DNA of 64,000 nt, from NCBI GenBank assembly GCA_028716385.1, contig JAQUPX010000001.1, forward strand, positions 1-64,000, written 5' to 3'. The number at the start of each line of letters is the position of its first letter. Within the stretch, counting starts at the first letter, position 1. Below are positions 15,982 through 24,454 of this stretch, piece after piece. This stretch comes from a bacterium. GTDB lineage: Bacteria; Hydrothermota; UBA3073; JACQXS01; JAQTXJ01. Below the pieces are notes generated by a model that was not told the origin of the DNA, did no database searches, and was given only the letters and a program-made list of their open reading frames with translations. The position numbers and the translations under genes were made by a program.

Positions 15982-17277
15982 TTATTGTTTGAAAACTGCA
16001 TCAAATATATAATCCACCCATCGAAGGTAATACTTGGGGTTGAAAAAATCCGTAACGGCTTTCGCGGAAAACGTTTTTTTCACAAGCTTATCTTCTAAAA
16101 GGATGTCTCTTAAATGCTTGTTTTCTGCTTCTGCCCTGAATGCCGAACTCTGCACGATTTTGTATGCTGTCTCCCGTTCAATGCCTTTTGCAAGAAACTC
16201 TTTTAGTATTCGACCCGAGAATATTTGTCCTCTTGTGAGTTCTAAATTTTTTTCTAAATTTTTATTTATAATTTTTAATCCCGATATTACATCTTTTGTT
16301 TTTCTTAACATATAATGAGTAAGCATAATCGAGTCCGGAATAATTATTCGTTCGGAAGATGAATTTGAAATATCGCGTTCTCCCCACAGCGGTATATTCT
16401 GCATCGCTGCCATTGAGTTAGCCCGGATTACCCTTGCTAACCCGCATATCCTTTCACAAATCACGGGGTTTTTCTTGTGAGGCATTGCAGACGACCCCTT
16501 TTGTCCGCTTCCAAAAGGCTCTTCCAATTCATGTATTTCCGTCCTCTGGAGATGTCTTATTTCCTGAGCCGTTTTCTCGCAGGAAGTTGCTATCATTGCA
16601 AGCGCAAGAATAAATTCTGCATGGTTATCTCTCTGGATAATCTGGGTTGAAATTGGCGCAGGCTTTAAGCCTAAATTTTTACATACAAGCCTTTCGAGTT
16701 CCGGCGTTATATGCGGATAGTTACCACAGGCCCCCGAAATTTTGCCATAAGATATTGTTTCTATTGCGGATAAAAGTCTACGCTTGTTTCTTAAAGCCTC
16801 ATCATACCAGACAAGGAATTTCAAACCGACCGAAATCGGTTCTGCCTGAATTCCATGAGTTCTTCCTGCTATCAGGGTATATTTTTCTTCTTTTGCTCTT
16901 TTTTTTATGACATCCAGTAAACTTTCAAGTTCTTTCAGGATAATTTCTCCTGATTCTTTCAGTAATAACGCAAGAGCAGTATCTTCTATATCGTAAGAAG
17001 TTAAACCCATATGTATCCATTTGGCATCCGTACCTACGCTTTCTTTCAGGCTTTCAAGAAAAGCAATAAGGTCGTGTTGGGTAATTAATTCCAATTCATT
17101 AATTCTTTGAATATTGATTTTTGCTTTCTTTTTTATCGCGGTTACTACGCCAGCAGGTATTTTCCCAAGTTTTACATACGCATCCAAAACTGCGATTTCA
17201 ACTTCCAACCATTTTTTATATTTATATTCTTCTGTCCAGAAATTTTTGAATTCTTTTGTGGTATATCTTTCTATCAT
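15982..17277 (-). CDS. purB: Adenylosuccinate lyase
   Basis: This 431-residue enzyme of the fumarase/aspartase superfamily cleaves SAICAR and adenylosuccinate in purine synthesis. The superfamily signature GSSAMPHKKNPVICERI, which holds the mobile catalytic serine loop, is intact. The upstream catalytic regions (GLTSYDIEDTA, AGRTHGIQAEP, QIIQRDNHAEF) are also present. The gene lies 18 bases after a KOW-motif gene, so they are likely cotranscribed. purA, the preceding step to AMP, lies in the same orientation about 5 kb away at 21868-23067, not in the same operon. Confidence 0.95.
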   Translation of the reverse strand: MIERYTTKEFKNFWTEEYKYKKWLEVEIAVLDAYVKLGKIPAGVVTAIKKKAKINIQRINELELITQHDLIAFLESLKESVGTDAKWIHMGLTSYDIEDTALALLLKESGEIILKELESLLDVIKKRAKEEKYTLIAGRTHGIQAEPISVGLKFLVWYDEALRNKRRLLSAIETISYGKISGACGNYPHITPELERLVCKNLGLKPAPISTQIIQRDNHAEFILALAMIATSCEKTAQEIRHLQRTEIHELEEPFGSGQKGSSAMPHKKNPVICERICGLARVIRANSMAAMQNIPLWGERDISNSSSERIIIPDSIMLTHYMLRKTKDVISGLKIINKNLEKNLELTRGQIFSGRILKEFLAKGIERETAYKIVQSSAFRAEAENKHLRDILLEDKLVKKTFSAKAVTDFFNPKYYLRWVDYIFDAVFKQ

Positions 17278-17295
17278 ATTTGAGGATTACAAAAA

Positions 17296-18423
17296 TTATT
17301 CTTCTATCATTTCAACATTTGCGCGAGGCAACACGGCATCCGTTCCATCGTCTAAGGTTATTTCAAATGTTCGAACTTTTGTGCCTGTTTCTATCTGTCT
17401 CAATTCGGAAGGCAAACTCTTTACTTTTCCTAATTTCCCGAAATAAGGTTCTCTGATTATTCTTACTCTTGTGCCTATATCCACACCTTTTATTTCTATT
17501 TCTTTAACTGCTTTTATATCTTTTTCATCTTCACTTAAAGGAATTATTACTTCCGGTCTTAATACGCCTGCGCGAATCTGGGTTGCCCCGTTTATAGAAG
17601 CTCTTCTCCCATCATAAGAACAAAGTAATTCAAAAGTCCTCTTTGCCATCTGCATCGGTCCAAACCCTTCCGTAACAATCAGAGTTAACCCTTTCTTTTC
17701 TGTTCCGGTTATTGCCACGCCAATATCGTATCCTAAAAATTCTTTTAATTCCTGATCGCCTATACCTCCGACTATAATGCCTTTACATCCACATTCTACG
17801 GCTTTTTTCATTGTTTCGCAAGTTACGTAAGAGCCTGCGATAAGAATCTTGTCCTTGTCGGCAGAAGAAATGTTTTGAGCCGTTAATATATCCGCAGGAT
17901 TAGCTACTGCTTTTTTTAATATCCCGACGGTTTCTCCGCCTATGCCAAATATTCCCTGGATAAATGCGCCTACGGTATCAATTATTACTCCTTCGTTTTC
18001 AAGCACTTCTGTTACAATGCCATCTATATATGCGTTTATTGCAACAAGGGTTGGAGGCTGTCTTAAAATTGCCTGTCCGGTAATTTTAGATAAACTTTCA
18101 AACGTTCCGTCTATTGGAGAATTTATTGTCGTTTTCATAAAGCCAAATAATCCTTTGGTTTGAGCAATCGGCTCTCCCTTTGTTAATGAGTCGCCGGGAT
18201 GTTTCATAAGATAATGCTCTATGTCTTCAGGAGGAACACCTAATAGCCCACCTATATTAAGAGGGTTTACATCCCCGGGTAATTCTGTCCGCGCAACCAT
18301 TGTTTCTGCCGTTACCTTTGTTCCTATGGTTACGATTACTTCTCCTTTTAACGGAAGTCTGCGTTCTTTACGAACTTTGGTATTAGAAGCGACTTTTAAC
18401 CCCGGTGTATAAACATGTGCCAT
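17296..18423 (-). CDS. Conserved-looking protein of unknown function with lipoyl-like and KOW-like regions
   Basis: This is a 375-residue soluble protein without signal or membrane segments. The N-terminal third resembles a barrel-sandwich hybrid: GEVIVTIGTKVTAETMVART, then GDSLTKGEPIAQTKG and MKTTINSPIDGTFESL, the layout of lipoyl and RnfC-type sandwiches. The middle part (DKILIAGSYVTCETMKKAVE, GCKGIIVGGIG) looks like an alpha/beta domain. The C-terminus (VDIGTRVRIIREPYFGKLGK) resembles a KOW motif as in NusG or ribosomal L24. I do not recognise a characterised family. It precedes purB in an operon. A TTGACT-N17-TAAAAG promoter nine bases upstream and no Shine-Dalgarno suggest leaderless translation. 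Confidence 0.75.
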   Translation of the reverse strand: MAHVYTPGLKVASNTKVRKERRLPLKGEVIVTIGTKVTAETMVARTELPGDVNPLNIGGLLGVPPEDIEHYLMKHPGDSLTKGEPIAQTKGLFGFMKTTINSPIDGTFESLSKITGQAILRQPPTLVAINAYIDGIVTEVLENEGVIIDTVGAFIQGIFGIGGETVGILKKAVANPADILTAQNISSADKDKILIAGSYVTCETMKKAVECGCKGIIVGGIGDQELKEFLGYDIGVAITGTEKKGLTLIVTEGFGPMQMAKRTFELLCSYDGRRASINGATQIRAGVLRPEVIIPLSEDEKDIKAVKEIEIKGVDIGTRVRIIREPYFGKLGKVKSLPSELRQIETGTKVRTFEITLDDGTDAVLPRANVEMIEE

Positions 18424-18616
18424 AATATATATCTTTTAAGAGTAAATATAGAAAAAGTCAAGAGGAAAATAGGAAAACGATGAATAACAAATTGTTTGAA
18501 GTTTGAAAGTTAAAAAAAAACAGATAACAGACAGAGAGAAAAAACAGAGAGGACACAGAGAAAAGAAAATTTTAGGACGCAGAAAACAACTATCGGTAAT
18601 AGATAAAAAAAAGGGA
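18424..18616. repeat. Purine-rich CAGAGA repeat stretch
   Basis: The plus strand at about 18518-18600 carries degenerate tandem copies of ACAGAGA/CGCAGAAAA. It belongs to the same family as the stretches near 3363, 19370, 21700 and 59510. No gene is seen. Confidence 0.6.
18433..18461 (-). promoter_or_regulatory. Possible leaderless promoter of the KOW-motif gene and purB
   Basis: Minus strand TTGACT (18461-18456), 17-nt spacer, TAAAAG (18438-18433), then nine bases to the ATG at 18423. The expected leader is about three bases. Confidence 0.45.
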
Positions 18617-19324
18617 TTAAAGATTTTTGATTTTGTCCAGTAACTTAACGGCAGATGGTTTATCAGAAAGAACATAACCTGCTTCATCTGTCGGATTAAG
18701 CATATCAATAACTTTTTGTAAATAAACGCTTGCTTTTTTGTAATCTTTTTTCTTTATATAGGCTTTTCCAATATCAACATAAAGAGTCGTATTATTAGAA
18801 TCTATTAAAATAGCTTTATTCAAATCTTCTATTGATTTGTTCAAATTTCCACCAAGGAAACCGGGCAATTCATAATATAAAGCGGCTCTTGCATCAAGAG
18901 CTTCTACAGAGTTAGGATTAATTTGCAACATTTTTTCTATTTCTTTTTTTATTTCCGGGACAATATTCATAGCATTTACTATGCCTTTTAGTTGTCCAAG
19001 CTTTCCCGTATTTGCCATATACCATAAGTGCGCCCACTCGGAATTGTCATCTATTTTTACTGCTTTTTTAGCACACTCAACGCCTTTATTATAAAATAGA
19101 ATTTTCCCTTCTTTTGTTTTTGCATCATCCCCCAAAAGAGAATAAACCTTTGATAATTCATAATTTGCCCGTAAATTATTTGAATCGCTATTTAATACAT
19201 TTTGTAATATTTCTGCGCTTCCTCTAAGGTTGTCTACTCTAATATGCCTTGTCTTATAAAGGGTAACGGCAGAATCAACCCCCTGTGTGCTTAAAAATAT
19301 TACAAAAACAATATTTCCTATCAT
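18617..19324 (-). CDS. Exported TPR-like protein (TatT/RMD1-like helical repeats)
   Basis: This protein of about 235 residues starts MIGNIVFVIFLSTQGVDS, a signal-peptide-like segment, followed by helical repeats. TPR-like units are visible at SAEILQNVLNSDSNNLRANY, VECAKKAVKIDDNSEWAHLW, then the segment ending EALDARAALYYELPGFLGGN, SIEDLNKAILIDSNNTTLYV and ASVYLQKVIDML. The YELPGFLGGN phrase recalls the TatT-type proteins of TRAP transporters, but no transporter is adjacent. ATG 19324 is chosen over ATG 19342 because a TTGACG-N17-TATATG promoter overlaps 19342 and ends eight bases before 19324. It is probably a periplasmic scaffold. Confidence 0.75.
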   Translation of the reverse strand: MIGNIVFVIFLSTQGVDSAVTLYKTRHIRVDNLRGSAEILQNVLNSDSNNLRANYELSKVYSLLGDDAKTKEGKILFYNKGVECAKKAVKIDDNSEWAHLWYMANTGKLGQLKGIVNAMNIVPEIKKEIEKMLQINPNSVEALDARAALYYELPGFLGGNLNKSIEDLNKAILIDSNNTTLYVDIGKAYIKKKDYKKASVYLQKVIDMLNPTDEAGYVLSDKPSAVKLLDKIKNL

Positions 19325-19332
19325 ATTTATTT

Positions 19333-19361
19333 CATATAGCATATTAAATCTTATGCGTCAA
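19333..19361 (-). promoter_or_regulatory. Leaderless-type promoter of the TPR gene
   Basis: Minus strand TTGACG (19361-19356), 17-nt spacer, TATATG (19338-19333), then eight bases to the ATG at 19324. It decides the start, because the upstream ATG 19342 would lie before the transcript start. Confidence 0.55.
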
Positions 19362-19517
19362 CTACTTTAAAGAACAGAGAAAATTGGGACGCAGATTAAC
19401 GCAGATAAGCAAGATAAAAAAAGTTGAGAGTTTAAAAACGTATAACGGAATAAAAAAATATCAGATACGGATAAAACAGAAATGATTATCGCAGATAATG
19501 GGAATTCTTAAAATAAA
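19343..19517. repeat. Purine-rich CGCAGATAA-type repeat stretch
   Basis: Degenerate copies of CGCAGATTAA / CGCAGATAAG run on the plus strand from about 19371 to 19500. They resemble the other CAGAGA stretches in the window and have the same orientation. Confidence 0.55.
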
Positions 19518-19545
19518 TAGACAGATAAGTAAAAAGTAGTATAAA
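19518..19545 (+). promoter_or_regulatory. Leaderless-type promoter of the EamA transporter gene
   Basis: TAGACA (19518-19523), 16-nt spacer, TATAAA (19540-19545), then seven bases to the ATG at 19553. The transcript should start at or one base before the start codon. Confidence 0.6.
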
Positions 19546-19552
19546 AGACTAT

Positions 19553-20449
19553 ATGAATCTTTCTATACCATATCTTGGTGAGACACTGGCATTTATAACG
19601 GCTATTGTCTGGGCATTTGCAGTTATCCTTTTCAAAAAAAGCAGCGAGACGGTTCATCCTATTGCTCTTAACCTATTTAAGAATACACTGGCTTTTATTT
19701 TATTCATCCCTACTATGTTGTTATTCAAAGAGTCCTTATTCCGAGCTGTTCCTTTTAACGAATACTTATTGCTTATTTTTAGCGGATTTATTGGTATAGG
19801 CATCGGGGATACGCTTTTTTTTGCAAGTCTGAGCATTATAGGAGCAGGGTTGTCTTCTATCGTCTCCTGCGTATATTGCCCCGTTATTATAGCTATGTCT
19901 ATTATCTGGCTTAAAGAAACACTTTCTTTTCTACAGGTTATCGGAATAATCCTGATTATAGTAGCTATGTTGTTAACAATTAACTGGAAAGAAAAACTTC
20001 AAATAACTCGTAAGAAACTTTTACTGGGAATTTCTTTGGGAATTCTCGCGGATATTGCAATGGCTGCAGGCGTTGTTATGATAAAGCCTTTATTAGTACG
20101 GTCTCCTTTATTATGGGCGACAGAAATTAGATTAATCGGTGGTTTGTTAGGACTTATTATAATTTTATTAATTCTCCCATCCCGTTACAAAATTATTTCT
20201 TCTTTGTTTATTTCCAAGGGCTGGAAATATACGATTATCAGTTCTTTTCTCGGAGCCTATATTGCAATGGTTACCTGGTTAGCAGGGATGAAATTTACGC
20301 AGGTTTCTATTGCTTCGGCACTAAATCAAACAAGTAATATTTTCATATTTTTGTTTGCAGCTCTGCTCCTGAAAGAACCCGTTACGCTACAACGTATTAT
20401 AGCAATTATACTTGCAGTATCGGGATCTCTTATGGCAGCTCTCGGGTAG
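19553..20449 (+). CDS. EamA/DMT-family transporter
   Basis: This 298-residue membrane protein has ten hydrophobic segments arranged as two EamA halves (about residues 5-140 and 152-298). The first half begins GETLAFITAIVWAFAVILFKKSSE and the second ends with ASALNQTSNIFIFLFAALLL. Such transporters export amino acids, nucleotides or other metabolites, and the substrate is not evident here. There is no Shine-Dalgarno; the start codon coincides with the expected transcript start. It converges with lpxB. Confidence 0.88.
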   Translation: MNLSIPYLGETLAFITAIVWAFAVILFKKSSETVHPIALNLFKNTLAFILFIPTMLLFKESLFRAVPFNEYLLLIFSGFIGIGIGDTLFFASLSIIGAGLSSIVSCVYCPVIIAMSIIWLKETLSFLQVIGIILIIVAMLLTINWKEKLQITRKKLLLGISLGILADIAMAAGVVMIKPLLVRSPLLWATEIRLIGGLLGLIIILLILPSRYKIISSLFISKGWKYTIISSFLGAYIAMVTWLAGMKFTQVSIASALNQTSNIFIFLFAALLLKEPVTLQRIIAIILAVSGSLMAALG

Positions 20450-20517
20450 GGTTCGTTATTATTCGGAGCGCCTGTTCTCTATGTCAAGGTCGGGAGACCT
20501 TTCCCACAAATTAAAAA

Positions 20518-21639
20518 TTATAATTCCTGAACTATAAAATTAGCTACTTTTTTTGCTACTCCGGGATCTACCTGCTTATTTGTTGGGAAAGCAAGTAGGG
20601 AGATTATTGCTTCAAATTCCCGGATTAATTCGTTTCTATTTTGTAAGACATCCTTCATACTATTTATTATTTTTTCGGGGTTTACATTATATTGTATGAA
20701 CTCGGGAACGATTTGTTTTCCTGTAATTAGATTGGGGAGTCCAATCCATTTAGTTTTCACAATTAATCTGCTTATAAAATAAGAAAATGCGGAAGTTTTG
20801 TATATTATAACCATCGGAACTTTCATAATGCAGGTTTCAAGAGTAGCGGTGCCTGATTTTACAAGAGCAAAAGATACGTTTTTTAAAGTTTCATAAGTAT
20901 TATCCGAAAACGTTATCTTATCCTGTTTGTCGGCAGGTAGATAATTTTCAAGCATCGATTGTAGCCAGCTTCTGTCAATGCCGGAGGCAACCGGTAGAAC
21001 AAACTCGTATTCCGGCAACAATTTGATGCAATTTAGCATTATAGGTAGTATGTAACGAATCTCATCTTTTCTTGAACCCGGCAATAAAGCTATTTTATAT
21101 TGAGACTGAGGAACCTCCCCCATATTCGTGGGTATATAATTTCGCAGTGTATCAACAAGGGGATGCCCGAAGAATTTTGTATCCAGATTTTTGTAAATCT
21201 GTTGCTCAAAAGGTAGAATAACTATTCCTTTATCCACATATTTTTCTATTGTTTTTATTCTCCCTTTCCCCCATGCCCATACTTGTGGCAAAATATAATA
21301 CACTACTTTGATTCCCTGTTTTTTTGCAAACTTTGCGACTTTCAGGTTGAATCCGGGGTAATCTACAAGCACACATAGGTCGGGTTTTTCTTCTAACAAA
21401 TATTTATAAACACATTTTAATGCTCTTCTGATTTTGAATAGTTTGGGAATGATTTCCAGAAAGCCCATTACTGCGAGTTCTTTTATGTCATATAAAAGAT
21501 TAACTCCTTCTGCTTTTAATTTTTCTCCACAAATACCACTTATTTTTATGTCGGGGATAAGTAACTTTATTTCTTTGACTACTTTTGCTGCGTGCAGGTC
21601 GCCTGAAGTTTCACCCGTTACGATAAGAAGTTTTCTCAT
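20518..21639 (-). CDS. lpxB: Lipid-A-disaccharide synthase
   Basis: This GT19 enzyme joins UDP-diacylglucosamine and lipid X in lipid A synthesis and acts at the inner membrane. The 373 residues begin MRKLLIVTGETSGDLHAA, with family features VLVDYPGFNLKVAKFAKK, YYILPQVWAWGKGR, FFGHPLVD and LLPGSRKDEIRYILPI, plus LVKSGTATLETCIMKVPMVI. It is direct evidence for an LPS-type outer membrane. A near-ideal TTGACA-N17-TATAGA promoter ends nine bases upstream of the ATG and there is no Shine-Dalgarno. No other lpx gene is present in the window. Confidence 0.94.
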   Translation of the reverse strand: MRKLLIVTGETSGDLHAAKVVKEIKLLIPDIKISGICGEKLKAEGVNLLYDIKELAVMGFLEIIPKLFKIRRALKCVYKYLLEEKPDLCVLVDYPGFNLKVAKFAKKQGIKVVYYILPQVWAWGKGRIKTIEKYVDKGIVILPFEQQIYKNLDTKFFGHPLVDTLRNYIPTNMGEVPQSQYKIALLPGSRKDEIRYILPIMLNCIKLLPEYEFVLPVASGIDRSWLQSMLENYLPADKQDKITFSDNTYETLKNVSFALVKSGTATLETCIMKVPMVIIYKTSAFSYFISRLIVKTKWIGLPNLITGKQIVPEFIQYNVNPEKIINSMKDVLQNRNELIREFEAIISLLAFPTNKQVDPGVAKKVANFIVQEL

Positions 21640-21648
21640 ATCACTATA

Positions 21649-21677
21649 TCTATAAAACGAGTTAGGTAATTTGTCAA
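21649..21677 (-). promoter_or_regulatory. Leaderless-type promoter of lpxB
   Basis: Minus strand TTGACA (21677-21672), 17-nt spacer, TATAGA (21654-21649), nine bases to the ATG at 21639. The expected leader is about three bases. Confidence 0.65.
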
Positions 21678-21867
21678 CGTCATTTGAGCTTTAGGTAGAA
21701 TTTTCACCGCAGAGCCCTGCAGAGCTGGATAACTTAGAGTAATGCGTCTACAACGCAAATTCTAAGTAACCGCTGAGAACGCAAAGAACAAACAACAATC
21801 ATCAAACCCACAGAGGGCACAGAGAAAAAAACTGAATTATATAAAACTAATAAGAGGGGGTAATTAT
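21678..21867. repeat. Purine-rich CGCAGAG/CACAGAG repeat with GAGCTGGATAA element
   Basis: ACCGCAGAG, GAACGCAAAGAA and CACAGAGGGCACAGAGAAA recur on the plus strand. Embedded at about 21720-21735 is GCAGAGCTGGATAA, half of the CCAGC-nnn-GCTGGATAA palindrome seen near 15877 and 53798. No gene is seen. Confidence 0.6.
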
Positions 21868-23067
21868 TTATAAAAAGATTGTAGCATCTTTTTGGGGACC
21901 AATACATATTGCTACTATTTCTACGTTCAATAATTCGCTAATTTTTTCAACATATTTTTTTGTAGCTGCCGGCAATTTCTTATAGTCCCTTATATCCGAT
22001 ATAGGGGTTTGCCAACCATCTAATTCTTCATATACAGGTTGGGTTTTATACATTAGCTCAGGCAATGCAAAATTCGCTTCCGGAACATATTTAGTGCAAA
22101 TTTTAATTTTTGACATCTCATCTAAAGTATCTAGTTTGGTTAGTACGATTTTCTTTATCCCATTTGTCATTAATACTCTTTTTAAAAGAACGATATCTAA
22201 CCATCCGCACCTTCTTGGTCTTCCTGTTGTAGCTCCATATTCTTTACCGCGAGAACGAATAGCTTCTTCTATATCGGGAGCCATAGTCGTAGGCATTGGA
22301 CCTTCTCCTACTCTAGAAGTATAAGCTTTTACAACGCCTATCACCTCATCAATACAAGTTGGGCTTATGCCTAATCCTGTACAGGCGCCTCCGGAATGCG
22401 GATTTGATGAAGTAACATACGGATATGTTCCGTGGTCTATATCAAGCAGTAATCCCTGCGCTCCTTCAAGAAGTACTTCTTTTTTCTCCTGTATCCATTT
22501 ATTCATAAGAGCAGTTGTATCCGCAATATAAGGAGCAAGTATTTCTCCGTATTTACAATATTGTTCATACATAGGCTGAAAATCAACCGAAGAAACAAGC
22601 GTTTTAAGTTTTTCTTTAAAAAACTCAGGATACAAAAGTTCTATCATTCGTATTCCCCTTCTTCCGTATTTATCTTCATAACAAGGTCCTATTCCCTTGT
22701 GAGTAGTCCCAATTTTACCCGTAATGTCATCTTTTGATTTATGATACGGCATAACAATATGCGCAGAATTACTAATAAAAAATCTCTTACCGGCTTTAAA
22801 CCCATATTTCTCAAGGTTTGTTAATTCATTTATAAGGGCTTCGGGATCAATAACCACTCCATTGCCAATTACACACATTGTATTTGGATATATAATTCCA
22901 CAAGGGACAAGATGAAATACAACGGTATTGCCGTCAATAATTAAAGTATGACCTGCATTTGCGCCACCCTGGTATCTTGCAACTACATCTGCGGATTTTG
23001 AGAAAAGCTCTATGATTCTCCCTTTTCCCTCATCTCCAAACTGCGTTCCAACTATAACTTTAACCAT
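21868..23067 (-). CDS. purA: Adenylosuccinate synthetase
   Basis: This enzyme makes adenylosuccinate from IMP, aspartate and GTP. It contains the glycine-rich GTP loop GTQFGDEGKGRIIE, GGANAGHT, GTTHKGIGPCYEDK, EGAQGLLLDIDHGTYPYVTS and TGRPRRCGWLD. At 399 residues it is shorter than the ~430 of the E. coli enzyme, in line with the short archaeal-type and some bacterial forms. Together with purB it gives the IMP-to-AMP branch. No clear Shine-Dalgarno lies before the ATG; TATAAT directly abuts it, which is too close to serve as its own -10, so the promoter is unresolved. Confidence 0.94.
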   Translation of the reverse strand: MVKVIVGTQFGDEGKGRIIELFSKSADVVARYQGGANAGHTLIIDGNTVVFHLVPCGIIYPNTMCVIGNGVVIDPEALINELTNLEKYGFKAGKRFFISNSAHIVMPYHKSKDDITGKIGTTHKGIGPCYEDKYGRRGIRMIELLYPEFFKEKLKTLVSSVDFQPMYEQYCKYGEILAPYIADTTALMNKWIQEKKEVLLEGAQGLLLDIDHGTYPYVTSSNPHSGGACTGLGISPTCIDEVIGVVKAYTSRVGEGPMPTTMAPDIEEAIRSRGKEYGATTGRPRRCGWLDIVLLKRVLMTNGIKKIVLTKLDTLDEMSKIKICTKYVPEANFALPELMYKTQPVYEELDGWQTPISDIRDYKKLPAATKKYVEKISELLNVEIVAICIGPQKDATIFL

Positions 23068-23116
23068 ATTATATTTAGTTTTTATTTACTGTATATTAAA
23101 AGAAAAAGAAGAAGAA

Positions 23117-23983
23117 TTAATATGTAGTAGCGCCCGGGATTATATAATTTAAAGGAGGAGAGGATTCACCGCTTATTTTTACTTCATAATGAAGATGTGG
23201 CCCTGTTGAACGTCCTGTATTGCCCATATAACCGATAACTTCATTTCTATTTACTTTTTGATAAAGCTCAACTTTAGTGCGCGAAAGATGTCCATATATG
23301 GTTCTGTAACCAAAACCATGGTCAATTTCTACGCACAAGCCAAGCCTTCCAGCATATTCAACTTTCGTGATTATGCCTGATGCGGTTGCTACAACAGGGG
23401 TGCCTACATTATCTGCAATATCCATGCCCGAGTGAGATTCCGACGCTCCTCCCATTTTCCGCCATCCAAAGTTTGAAGTAACAACTCCTTGTGTAGGCCA
23501 TACAGAAGGCGTAGCATTAAGTATTTTCTCCGTTCTGTTGATTGAATGAGCAAGGTCATCAAAACTTTGTGCTACAAAATCAGTCCTGTTTTTTAATGCC
23601 TGCAAAGATTCTGTTAGTTTATCTACTATACCAATAGAAGACCATTGAATTTTTGCGCCACCAACTCCTAATTTTTCTAAATCTTCATCTATAGTATCCA
23701 ATCCCCATACTAATCTATTTTTATTGTCTATATTAACCAGAGAATCTAGTTTTACATTCAAGACATTTATGTTGTTCAACATTTTTTGTATTGAAGTCGT
23801 AAGTTGTTCGTTTTTCTTTTTTTGTTTAAAAAAATTGGCTTTATGAATACTGGAATTAACAAATTGGAATACCGTAAACGTAGAACTAAAAAACGTGCAG
23901 ACAACAATACTCATTGCAACAACTATGTGAACAAGATTAATTCTTACAATCTTCTCACCTATACATACAGTCCAATATTTCAT
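23117..23983 (-). CDS. M23-family (LytM-type) metallopeptidase, membrane-anchored, copy 2
   Basis: This 288-residue paralogue of the gene at 2351-3217 has the same length and architecture: one membrane segment, a coiled region, and a LytM domain with HSGMDI and HLHYE zinc motifs. The two proteins are clearly recent relatives, identical over long stretches such as GDTLDEDIEKLGVGG-like and RSTGPHLHYEV regions, and differ by scattered substitutions. The promoter TTGACA-N17-TATTTT has the same distance to the ATG as in copy 1. It is probably a cell-wall endopeptidase or its regulator; why two copies are kept is unknown. Confidence 0.9.
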   Translation of the reverse strand: MKYWTVCIGEKIVRINLVHIVVAMSIVVCTFFSSTFTVFQFVNSSIHKANFFKQKKKNEQLTTSIQKMLNNINVLNVKLDSLVNIDNKNRLVWGLDTIDEDLEKLGVGGAKIQWSSIGIVDKLTESLQALKNRTDFVAQSFDDLAHSINRTEKILNATPSVWPTQGVVTSNFGWRKMGGASESHSGMDIADNVGTPVVATASGIITKVEYAGRLGLCVEIDHGFGYRTIYGHLSRTKVELYQKVNRNEVIGYMGNTGRSTGPHLHYEVKISGESSPPLNYIIPGATTY

Positions 23984-23994
23984 AGATTAACACT

Positions 23995-24023
23995 AAAATA
24001 CCCAATTTCTATCTGCTTGTCAA
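23995..24023 (-). promoter_or_regulatory. Promoter of M23 peptidase copy 2 (near-leaderless)
   Basis: Minus strand TTGACA (24023-24018), 17-nt spacer, TATTTT (24000-23995), 11 bases to the ATG at 23983. The geometry is identical to that of copy 1. Confidence 0.6.
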
Positions 24024-24329
24024 GAAAAGTTTTTAAAATGACTTCATTAATACCCTGTTGTCTTACAAAATGTTTTTATTTTCAAATTTTTATTCAAAAT
24101 TAGATATAGAAAATAATTTTAATTTTTAATTGCCGACAGGGTAAGTTATATTTTTTATAAAATCTTAAAAATGCTTTATTTATAGGCATTTTATGTATAA
24201 TTTAATTTTTTACCCGAAATAAGACTATAGTAAAAAAATTTACATCTCTTCGTTTTACCAATAATAAAAGGCAAGTTGAGACATAATAAATTCCGGAATA
24301 AAAAACTTTTTTTAAATTGAAATTTTTTC

Positions 24330-24357
24330 TTGACAATAATAATTCATTCAGTATTCT
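24330..24357 (+). promoter_or_regulatory. Promoter of the speD-speE operon
   Basis: TTGACA (24330-24335), 16-nt spacer, TATTCT (24352-24357). The transcript would start near 24364, ten bases ahead of the ATG at 24374 and 60 bases ahead of speD. Confidence 0.55.
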
Positions 24358-24373
24358 GCGATTAATTATTTTT

Positions 24374-24454
24374 ATGCTGGAGGTTAAGGAGCTTCTGGCC
24401 AAAGAGAATTTATTTTATGAGAAATGGGGGAAGAAAAAAGTTGTGCTGCCTTAG
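24374..24454 (+). CDS. Possible 26-codon leader peptide overlapping the speD start
   Basis: The first ATG of the predicted speD transcript opens a frame reading MLEVKELLAKENLFYEKW, then GKKKVVLP and TAG, which overlaps the first 31 bases of speD in another frame. It has coding-like composition and ends in proline before the stop, like the arrest peptide TnaC; E. coli speF is also controlled by a leader peptide. GGAGG and AAGGAG motifs occur inside it, ahead of no good start codon. There is no Shine-Dalgarno before its own ATG. A frame of this size can arise by chance, so this is a hypothesis. Confidence 0.35.
   Translation: MLEVKELLAKENLFYEKWGKKKVVLP

Larger units (their letters stand above)
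23984..24423. other. Divergent intergenic region between M23 copy 2 and speD
   Basis: This AT-rich gap holds the promoters of both flanking genes and the short frame at 24374-24454. An 8-bp inverted pair TACCCTGT (24051-24058) / ACAGGGTA (24136-24143) flanks 77 nt of AT-rich DNA. Nothing else was recognised. Confidence 0.55.

Noticed and set aside
20486..20501. Terminator between the EamA gene and lpxB (AAGGTC-GGGA-GACCTT)
   Set aside because: The six-bp stem is short and no T run follows on either strand.
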